A stretch of DNA of 64,000 bases from the NCBI GenBank assembly GCA_965220775.1, contig OZ244845.1, forward strand, positions 2,976,001-3,040,000, read 5' to 3'. This DNA is from G963664835 sp965220775. GTDB taxonomy: Bacteria; Chloroflexota; UBA6077; FW602-bin22; JBCLEL01. Under the pieces are notes generated by a model. The model was not told the origin of the DNA, ran no database searches, and saw nothing but the letters and a program-made list of their open reading frames with translations. Made by a program: the position numbers and the translations under genes. Below are positions 35,721-43,152 of this stretch, piece by piece. The first letter of the stretch is position 1; each line of letters starts with the position of its first letter.

Positions 35721-36653
35721 CTATCCCTTCAACCCGCCGATCACGACGCCCTGGATGAAGTAGCGTTGAGTGAAGAAGAAGACCACCATCGGTATCGCCG
35801 TCATCGCCACGCTGACCGCCATAATGTATGTCTCGCGGGCACGATTCAATCCTAGCTCGGACCCCTCCCATACCCTTATTCCGATCACCAGGGTGAATTT
35901 TTCGAGATCGTTCAGATATAGAAGCGGGCGCAGGAAATCGTTGTACTCGCTCATGAAAGTCAAGATCGCGATCACTCCCAGAGCCGGCAAGGACATAGGC
36001 ACGATGATGCGCAAGAAGATTCCCAAGAATCCGCATCCGTCTATCCTCGCCGCGTCGTCGTACTCGCGATCGATAGACATAAAGAACTGGCGCAGCAGAA
36101 AGATAGAAAATGCACTGGCGGCGAACCAGTCGGGCACTATCAAAGGCAAGAATGAATTGAGCCAGCCGAGTTCCTTGAACATAATAAACTGTGGGATCAA
36201 CTGAACGTAATAGGGCAGCATCATTGTGCCAAGTACTACCACGAAAAACGGTGTTCGCCCCGGCGCTCGCAATCGGGCAAACGCGTACGCCGCCATACTG
36301 CAAGAGATCAGCCGGCCGATCAAAACGCCCAAAACAATTGTCATCGTGTTGCTAAGACGCTCTATGAACTTGAAGCCCGCTAATGCTTCTGGATAAGCAT
36401 TCCATATAAAATCACTCGGAATCAGATTAGGTGGAAAAATGAATATCTCGTGGTCGGGCTTCAATGACGACGAGACGAGCCAGGCCAGCGGCCAGGCGAA
36501 CACAATAGCGCCCGCCATAATAACCAGATAAAGCAAAGACCGGCTTATAGTCCGCTGCATAACGGCCGATCTTGTTTTTCGCGTTCGAAACGTAACCGGC
36601 GAGATCGTCGCCGTGGCCGGCCCTGATTCGCGGGCAGCATCGCTCGTAGTCAT
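35721..36653 (-). CDS. carbohydrate ABC transporter permease, MalG type (module 2)
   Basis: A 310-residue permease, paralogue of the module 1 protein at 29350, with the same start MTTSDAARESG, six predicted helices, the EAA loop YDDAARIDGCGFLGIF and the VVIGGLKG end. The ATG at 36653 overlaps the MalF-type stop by four bases. Differences from module 1 are scattered conservative changes, including a slightly longer N-terminus. It pairs with the MalF-type protein directly upstream in the operon. About 290 bases separate it from TPR lipoprotein copy c. Confidence 0.9.
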   Translation of the reverse strand: MTTSDAARESGPATATISPVTFRTRKTRSAVMQRTISRSLLYLVIMAGAIVFAWPLAWLVSSSLKPDHEIFIFPPNLIPSDFIWNAYPEALAGFKFIERLSNTMTIVLGVLIGRLISCSMAAYAFARLRAPGRTPFFVVVLGTMMLPYYVQLIPQFIMFKELGWLNSFLPLIVPDWFAASAFSIFLLRQFFMSIDREYDDAARIDGCGFLGIFLRIIVPMSLPALGVIAILTFMSEYNDFLRPLLYLNDLEKFTLVIGIRVWEGSELGLNRARETYIMAVSVAMTAIPMVVFFFTQRYFIQGVVIGGLKG

Positions 36654-37627
36654 GCCTTTTCCGCACCCTCGTAGTGTACCCACTTCGTCGAGGTGAGCAA
36701 CAGTAGGGTCGTCAAGATCAGAATCAGCAAGAAGAGGACCCAGGCCAGCAGCGCAGCGTAGCCCATCTGTAGGTACCGCCAGCCAACGTTATAGAGGTAA
36801 AGCACGTAGAATAGTGATCCGTTGTTGGGTCTTCCGTTTGTAATAACGAAGCCGGCCGCAAATATCTGAAAAGAGCCTATGAACCCTGTAACAGTGGTAA
36901 AGAAGATGACAAAGGTGGTCATCGGAATAGTAACGTGACGCAAACGTTGCAAGGCATTTGCGCCATCGACCTTCGCCGCATCGTACAGGGTCGTCGGGAC
37001 GCTTTGCATAGCCGCGAGGTAGAGGATCAAACCGCCACCTGCGCCCCAGATTGTCATCAACGCGTAGGCCGGAAGAACCCAATCCTCACTGCCGAACCAG
37101 TTCGGCCCATCGATGCCAACTAGCCAAAGCGCATAGTTGACCACGCCAAATTCGCTGTTCAACATCCACTGCCAGAGAACAGCCGACGCCACGATGGGGA
37201 CAACAGCGGGCAGGTAGTATATCGTTCGCCAGATTGACAACCCGCGAACGCTCTGGTTTAGCATCAACGCTATCAGGTACCCAACGATTACATTCGCCGG
37301 AACCGCAAACAACGTATAGACAGTAGTTACCCTGAGGGATTTCCAGAATAGGTCGTCCCCCCCTGCAAGCAGTTGCTTGATATTATCGAGCCCGACGAAT
37401 TTTCCGGGAAAAGGGGCACCAAGGATGTCGTACTTGTGGAACACCAGAACGCCCGCAGCTAGCATCGGTCCTACGGTGAACCAGATGAAGCCGATAATCC
37501 AAGGAGAAAGAAACAGGTAGAAGGCGATCGCTTCCCTACCCGACAGGGTATTCCACCATCTTCTGCGCGGAGCTGTGGCCGCAAACCCAGCGGGCTTCAT
37601 GCTTGCCGAGGATGCAATCTGTGACAT
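36650..37627 (-). CDS. carbohydrate ABC transporter permease, MalF/UgpA type (module 2)
   Basis: A 325-residue permease, paralogue of the module 1 protein at 30273. The start at 37627 matches MSQIASSAS in module 1 and is preceded by a purine-rich ggggggtgag; the frame runs four codons further upstream. The EAA loop YDAAKVDGANALQRLRHVTIP is unchanged. Most differences fall in periplasmic loops and in the stretch near residue 170 (DGPNWFGSEDWVLP against RGPGWLGTEEWVLP). It forms the transport channel with the MalG-type protein. Confidence 0.91.
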   Translation of the reverse strand: MSQIASSASMKPAGFAATAPRRRWWNTLSGREAIAFYLFLSPWIIGFIWFTVGPMLAAGVLVFHKYDILGAPFPGKFVGLDNIKQLLAGGDDLFWKSLRVTTVYTLFAVPANVIVGYLIALMLNQSVRGLSIWRTIYYLPAVVPIVASAVLWQWMLNSEFGVVNYALWLVGIDGPNWFGSEDWVLPAYALMTIWGAGGGLILYLAAMQSVPTTLYDAAKVDGANALQRLRHVTIPMTTFVIFFTTVTGFIGSFQIFAAGFVITNGRPNNGSLFYVLYLYNVGWRYLQMGYAALLAWVLFLLILILTTLLLLTSTKWVHYEGAEKA

Positions 37628-37974
37628 CTCACCCCCCACAGCTATCGTTTATATGGCTTCAAAACACAAGCTACAAGCCAGCGATGGTCGAACTGGACAA
37701 CTCCAACGGATGTAGCGAATAGCAAGTTCGCAAACCCGCAGCGGTATGGAGATCCCCTAAGAACGCGCGCTCATCTATCTACATCCCAGGTGTTGCCCAC
37801 CGAGAAAGAATGAGAGATTGCCTCGTCTCTCCCCAGGAGAACCTTCGACGTTCGAATGAGTTGCCTAGGCCAACGTGGTCACCACTATCCGAATATCAGC
37901 GAACGCCTGGCCGGCCGATGCCGTCGTGCGACGAGTCCTCGACCGGCCCAAACAGTTCGATTCACCAGCCTCCG
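37628..37974. other. intergenic gap between binding protein and MalF-type gene (module 2)
   Basis: About 350 bases, homologous to 31251-31598 with many substitutions. No gene, repeat or clear terminator is seen. Confidence 0.5.
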
Positions 37975-39453
37975 CTAACCATAGCCCTTGGCAAGCTCGG
38001 CATCGATCTTCACCTTGTCTTCGGACCAGGCTTCCTTCAGCGTTTGCTTACCTTCCAGGTAGCGCTCCCACCCGGCGCCTAGAGTGTCTCTTACGAACGC
38101 GCCTTTGAGACCAAAGTTTCGAGGCAACGGTCTGGCGCCCTCGGCAAACTCCGGCACCGTGGAGTGGCCTGCCAGGTGAGAGATCGACATCAACAAGATA
38201 TCCTTGAACTGGCCCGAATCCAACTCACCAATGAATTGGGCTGGGTTCCACGATGGGATGTCGTTGTAAAGTCGTAAACGGATTACGTCGTCATCGGTGA
38301 CGAACTCAATTATCCATTCCGCCACCTCATCCTGGAATTTGGACTCTTTGTTCACGCACAGAATGTTGCTCTGGTACTGCTGTACACGGTCCTTGAAGTA
38401 CGGATGATAGATGGCATGAATATCTATCGCCTTCAAGTAATCTCTGGCCGGAAAGCCAGCAACCATCGGGGCGGTGATAGAGGCAGCGAGCCCGCTGCCG
38501 ATTGTCGCATATTTGCCGGCCGCGCTCGCGGTGCCCGTATCGGGGCAGATATTTTTCTCAATTGTTGGGCGGACCCAGTCGAGTGCTTCGATCACTTCAG
38601 AATTAGTAATGGTAGTTTCCGCCGGTTCGTAATCCCAAGGATCTTCCCAGAACCAGCCACCGTTACTTGCTATGTGTTGCATGTGGATGTCGATAAGGCT
38701 CCATGCAGTCCACTCCAACAGGGTGTCCCAGCCGAAGCGCTCGACTTTGCCGGCGCTGGTCACCTTGGTCATGTTCTCGCCAAACTCAAGCATGTCGTCC
38801 ACCGACCAGGAGTCGTAGTTCTCCTGCCCCCACAACGGCAGGTCGCTATCGCTATAACCCTCTGATTGGGCCATACCGGCGTTGATCATGACCATAAATG
38901 GGCGCGGGGCGGAGAACGGTACGCCTTGCAGCTTGCCCTTGAACCCGCCATCCAACTGGAGGTCCATCGCCCACCCTGACGGGTCCACATTGAACGCCTT
39001 CAGATAGGTATTGAAGTCAACGGTTACATCTCGTGCGAAGAAGTCGCCCATCCAGAAAGAGTCGAACAGTAGTAAGTCGGGTCCCACGCCCGCCGCTATT
39101 TCAGCCATTAGCTTGGTGTTGAACGCGCCCGGGTATCCAAAGACATTCGCCAGGATGCCAGTCTTCACCGCGATCGGCTCGATGCCCTTCCGGAAGTGAT
39201 CCGCCCCCCAGGCCGCCATTTTGATCGGACCGCGCACTCCCGTCGTTTCTACCTCTTTTATGACGGTGACTTCCTTCTCTATCTCGACAGGTTTCTCGAC
39301 AACGCGAGTTACTTCCTTCTCGACGATCTTTTCAACCTCGACGATCTCCGGTTGACAGGCCGCTAGGATGGGTAAGGCAGCCGCCGCACCCAAGCCGGCT
39401 AGAAAAGCGCGACGTGATAGCCTGCTTGAAAACGCTTTGATCATTTCGGACAT
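37975..39453 (-). CDS. sugar ABC transporter substrate-binding lipoprotein (module 2)
   Basis: A 492-residue paralogue of the module 1 binding protein, with twin-arginine signal (SRRAFLAGLG), lipobox LAAC and the IVEKEV-like linker. The start and end are nearly the same as in module 1, while the central part (about residues 270-370) has diverged strongly, for example NICPDTGTASAAGKY in place of KIIPDPSVSASIGGH. That region often lines the ligand cleft, so ligand specificity may have shifted after duplication; this is inference. It is transcribed away from the GH127-like gene. Confidence 0.9.
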   Translation of the reverse strand: MSEMIKAFSSRLSRRAFLAGLGAAAALPILAACQPEIVEVEKIVEKEVTRVVEKPVEIEKEVTVIKEVETTGVRGPIKMAAWGADHFRKGIEPIAVKTGILANVFGYPGAFNTKLMAEIAAGVGPDLLLFDSFWMGDFFARDVTVDFNTYLKAFNVDPSGWAMDLQLDGGFKGKLQGVPFSAPRPFMVMINAGMAQSEGYSDSDLPLWGQENYDSWSVDDMLEFGENMTKVTSAGKVERFGWDTLLEWTAWSLIDIHMQHIASNGGWFWEDPWDYEPAETTITNSEVIEALDWVRPTIEKNICPDTGTASAAGKYATIGSGLAASITAPMVAGFPARDYLKAIDIHAIYHPYFKDRVQQYQSNILCVNKESKFQDEVAEWIIEFVTDDDVIRLRLYNDIPSWNPAQFIGELDSGQFKDILLMSISHLAGHSTVPEFAEGARPLPRNFGLKGAFVRDTLGAGWERYLEGKQTLKEAWSEDKVKIDAELAKGYG

Positions 39454-40022
39454 CCGAGTTCCTCTCCTTTGTCAAACCTAATCAGTTCATCCCGGCCCCA
39501 AACCGCAACCAGGGGCCAGTCTGCCAAGCAATTGGTACGCATCACCCCCTTTTTAAAGAACTTACCTTGCGCCGGTTAAGAATATTTCTACGAATAACCA
39601 AAAATGCGCTTCCCCGCTCTGATGGTACAGACCGCGCCGTTTACGTTCCGGTTGATCGATTGTCTCGGTCAACCTCCTCGGTCAGCGCCGGGTAGTTTCT
39701 TGAGTTACGCACCTCCCTCAATCTATAGCGAATCGACTAAGATTGCATTAGTATACATAAGCCGTTGAAAAAAAGTAACCCTGCTGTCAGCGCAGGAGTT
39801 TACGCCGGGACTGTTGAATGGCTTGCCCTTGGCAGAAGGCTAGAATGTGAGTGCCGCTGGGTGTCGGTATCAAGGAGCCGGTTTTTGCTCCGTAGCTTCG
39901 CTTTCCCTAATGACACCGACCGTTGTGACTGCGAGCGAAGCGATGAAATCTCATCAAGAGGGCGCTGCCGACCTAGTCATTGATGCGGCCGGCCGAGGTA
40001 TTCCAAGATTCTTGGAGAAAAA
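39454..40022. promoter_or_regulatory. divergent promoter region of module 2
   Basis: A 570-base region between divergent genes. It includes a block shared with module 1 (atcaccccctttttaa, near 39540), the palindrome at 39650-39674, an A-rich stretch at about 39730-39775, and a segment from about 39830 that is similar to 34240-34412. Promoters for both directions are expected here but exact boxes could not be assigned. Confidence 0.45.
39650..39674. promoter_or_regulatory. candidate palindromic operator (module 2)
   Basis: A 25-bp imperfect palindrome, GGTTGATCGA then five bases then TCGGTCAACC, with 18 of 25 positions symmetrical. It lies between the divergent binding-protein gene (start 39453) and GH127-like gene (start 40023), so a bound repressor could control both. 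The same site is kept at 33272-33296 in module 1. Confidence 0.45.
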
Positions 40023-41948
40023 ATGACGGATCTATTAGGCAACTGGAATCCCGGAGACCCCATAGGCTACATCAGTCCACAGATTCCTGAATGCGAAATG
40101 CCCCCCTTCCGGGGCGAGCGCTACGAGGCGATGGTGCCGGATACGTTGGATCTGGCCGAGCGAGCGCGCCTCGCGATTCACGCGATGACCGAGAATCCCA
40201 ATCCACTGGCGGATTTTGAGCCTTATTGGAGAGTCAGTTGGACTCCCGCTCCGATAATGGAAGCGGATTTCGCCAGTCCGTCGATCACGCCCAAATTTCA
40301 AGAATCCACCTGCCTAGACCGCATCATGTGTGGCAGCGAGCAAAACCTCCACGTCGACCGTCGCTGGATGGAAGTAACTCTGCACCAGCAGGGCCCCGAC
40401 GGTCTCATCTACCAGCCCACTAAGGGTCGCCCTTGGGCGTTCGATCACAATCCAAGCAAATATGCTTTTACTATGGACCGGACCGCGGAGCAGCTGATCA
40501 ACCCATTCATTTGTGGTCAAATGCTGCGGGTGATGTCGTTGTATGAGACAAGGGATGGCGGCTCGTTATGGCAGGAGCCCATCCGGCGACTTGTAGATGG
40601 GTTAGCCGAGCTAGCGGTGGACGCAGGCGATTACGCCTACTATTGGCCTAGCCCGTTCTGGGGTGAGAAGAATCCCCCGGCGGACGTGAAGCCTCGCTAC
40701 CAGTTCCAAATGGGAGAGATGTCCATAGTCTCGTTCGGCCTGGTGTGCGCCTTCGGGCAGATTGGCTACGAACCTGCCGGGGCCTTGGCCCGAAAGCTAA
40801 TCGCGTTTCTGAAGGAGACCATTTTCACTCCGGAAGGCGTACTCCTGAGCCCTCAGAAAGGATCGGTCAAAGCGTTCATTCACTACCACTCCAGGGCCCT
40901 GCAATCTTTCACCGACTACGCCCTACTCACCGGCGATGACGAACTGCTTGAGTTCGTCGTCAAGAGCTACGAATGGACCAAAACTAAGATAGATAATCTG
41001 ATCGGCTATTTCCCGAATCACGTCAGCAGCCCCGGCTGGCAGGAGCCCAGTATCAGTGGCGAGATCGATGAACGCACCACGGAAGAGTTCGTCAGAAATG
41101 AGTTCAACGGGACCGAGATTTGTGGAGCGGCCGATATGATCGGTTTGGCCATGCAGCTCAGCAGAGCGGAAGTTGCCGACTGTTGGGATGACGTTGATCG
41201 ATGGGTGCGGAATATGTTGGCCGAAGCTCAGATGCTGCAGTCCGATTGGGTATACCATCTGCCCGGATCGATGGTCACTCCGAGCGGGGATTCCGCCGGT
41301 TATCGTCACGCCCTGCAGGCCGGCCCTGCTCAAAGTATCGACCGGGTGGCGGAACGCAACCTGGGCTCGTGGCCTACAGGCGCCGCTCCCAATGATTGGT
41401 ACGAAGACGCTTCAGGTGCGCGTGGGTTCGTTTATGGCGACACCGCCTGCGCGGCGCGCGCCATCTACTGGGTGTGGAATGGTATCCTCACCCACCAGGA
41501 CGGCAAGCTGAAAGTCAACCTGCTCATGAACCGTGCATCGCCTTGGGCAGACATAGACAGCTACATCCCCTACCAGGGTCGGGTAGAGATCAAGATAAAG
41601 CAATCAGTCGACCTGGCTGTGCGCATCCCTGAATGGGTGACGCCTCCGCAAGTCCGCGTCCAAGTAAACAGCGCGGATCGAAACGCTGGATGGGACGGCA
41701 AGTATGCCCAGGTCGGCGAGGTGAATCCAGGGGATAAGGTGACGGTCGCCTTTCCCATTGCCGAGCGCACGGACGTAGTGTACATCGAGAAAAGGAAATA
41801 CACGCTGGTGCGTAGAGGCAATGACGTAGTGTCGATTTTCCCGCGCGGCAAATACTACCCCTTCTACCAAAGGCAACACTATCGCACCGGAGAACCCCGC
41901 TGGCGCAAGCTGACCCGTTTCGTATCGGACCAACAGATTGACTGGTGA
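40023..41948 (+). CDS. GH127/DUF1680-like glycoside hydrolase
   Basis: A 641-residue protein without signal peptide, probably cytoplasmic. The middle (about residues 60-480) looks like an alpha/alpha barrel, with repeated helical stretches such as HYHSRALQSFTDYALLTGDDELLEFV. The C-terminal part resembles the beta-sandwich of the beta-L-arabinofuranosidase family (VDLAVRIPEWVTPPQVRVQVN, then VNPGDKVTVAFPI). GH127 enzymes release arabinose or similar units from glycans. A ttggagaaaa ribosome binding site precedes the ATG. It is divergent from the module 2 importer and probably acts on its cargo. The family's zinc-cysteine site could not be confirmed by eye. Confidence 0.68.
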   Translation: MTDLLGNWNPGDPIGYISPQIPECEMPPFRGERYEAMVPDTLDLAERARLAIHAMTENPNPLADFEPYWRVSWTPAPIMEADFASPSITPKFQESTCLDRIMCGSEQNLHVDRRWMEVTLHQQGPDGLIYQPTKGRPWAFDHNPSKYAFTMDRTAEQLINPFICGQMLRVMSLYETRDGGSLWQEPIRRLVDGLAELAVDAGDYAYYWPSPFWGEKNPPADVKPRYQFQMGEMSIVSFGLVCAFGQIGYEPAGALARKLIAFLKETIFTPEGVLLSPQKGSVKAFIHYHSRALQSFTDYALLTGDDELLEFVVKSYEWTKTKIDNLIGYFPNHVSSPGWQEPSISGEIDERTTEEFVRNEFNGTEICGAADMIGLAMQLSRAEVADCWDDVDRWVRNMLAEAQMLQSDWVYHLPGSMVTPSGDSAGYRHALQAGPAQSIDRVAERNLGSWPTGAAPNDWYEDASGARGFVYGDTACAARAIYWVWNGILTHQDGKLKVNLLMNRASPWADIDSYIPYQGRVEIKIKQSVDLAVRIPEWVTPPQVRVQVNSADRNAGWDGKYAQVGEVNPGDKVTVAFPIAERTDVVYIEKRKYTLVRRGNDVVSIFPRGKYYPFYQRQHYRTGEPRWRKLTRFVSDQQIDW

Positions 41949-42167
41949 GTTCAACCCGGTTGCGATGCGCGGTACTCCAAGATGTCTCGGCGTTCGACCG
42001 CTAGAGCCGTCTTACGTGCGCCAAGTTCGGCGGATCGAAAGCGCTTTGCGGCCTCTAGTGAATGCTTATGGTGAGCAATTCGTGCTATCGTAAACTGCGG
42101 ACAGTTTTAGAAACGCGTTCAGGTCGAACGCTCTCCAGAACCTAGCCGCCGGCAGGAGAGGGCCCCG

Positions 42168-42974
42168 ATGCTTACGCCAATCCAACTGACTCAGTTCCAA
42201 GTCTTCGGCTGCCTTGTCCTGCGCGGCGTACTTACCGCGGACGAGATCAGGACCGCCGGCGCGGAATTCGCCTTCGGTCTCAGCTTGACCCACGAATCTG
42301 ACCGTTCCGGCATCGGCGGACAGCAGCTAAACTGGACAAACCAGCGGCCCGAAACGCCATTCCTGGGTTCTCTCTTGGAGGACAATAGGTTCTACGGCGC
42401 CGCGAGGCAGATTCTCGGGGAGGACGCCGTTGGGTTCTTTGCCAGGTGCAATTCCTTCAATGGACCCCGAACTGCGTGGCACCCCGACCAGGTCGACCGG
42501 GCATGGCGGGGCATTAAGGTCGGGTTCTACCTGGACCCACTGGATGGCGATACCGGTGCCCTACGACTGATCCCCGGCTCCCACAAGAACCCCTTCTTCT
42601 CCGATATACACCAGGTAGAGCTAAGGCACTCGAACACCGGCGGCGAAAGGGCCCGCGGCCTCAACGTCGAGGACATGCCCGCGTTTATCGCGACCTCCGA
42701 GCCCGGCGACGTCGTTGTTTTCGACAACCACACCTGGCACGCCAGCTACGGCGGTCGCAAGAACCGGCGGATGTGCACGATGGGATATTTCGCTCCTCCC
42801 ATGACTGCCGAGGAAGTAGAAGCCACCCGGAACGTCGCCGGCGAAGACTCCAATGTTCACTCCATTTGGCCGGCCGTGAGTCCCCATCCCGAATGGCTCG
42901 CAAACCCCGATGGCAGCCCCGTTCGCGCCCGTTGGCTCAGCGTCTTGCGGAAGTGGGGATTCCCCGGCTACTGA
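42168..42974 (+). CDS. phytanoyl-CoA dioxygenase (PhyH) family protein
   Basis: A 268-residue iron(II)/2-oxoglutarate oxygenase. His and Asp of the metal triad are in AWHPDQVDRAW near residue 105, and the distal His in FDNHTWHASYGG near residue 190; GALRLIPGSHKN is a family hallmark. It would hydroxylate an unknown substrate in the cytoplasm. The ATG is preceded by ggcaggagagg. It is shorter than, and only distantly related to, the PhyH protein at 22485. It stands alone, between the GH127-like gene and a large permease. Confidence 0.88.
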   Translation: MLTPIQLTQFQVFGCLVLRGVLTADEIRTAGAEFAFGLSLTHESDRSGIGGQQLNWTNQRPETPFLGSLLEDNRFYGAARQILGEDAVGFFARCNSFNGPRTAWHPDQVDRAWRGIKVGFYLDPLDGDTGALRLIPGSHKNPFFSDIHQVELRHSNTGGERARGLNVEDMPAFIATSEPGDVVVFDNHTWHASYGGRKNRRMCTMGYFAPPMTAEEVEATRNVAGEDSNVHSIWPAVSPHPEWLANPDGSPVRARWLSVLRKWGFPGY

Positions 42975-43152
42975 GTTTGAGCCTCCGATGTATACCTCCA
43001 ACCTCCTCAACCTAACTCTCAAACTTGCTAACGAATGCCAGCCGTTCGGCGCCGAAGTCGTGGCCACACTCTGTACGTCGCCATACTGTGGCCACCCGGA
43101 CACCTTCTAGACCAAAGATGGATCGTCGGCCTCGCTGCGAACGGTTTATCGC

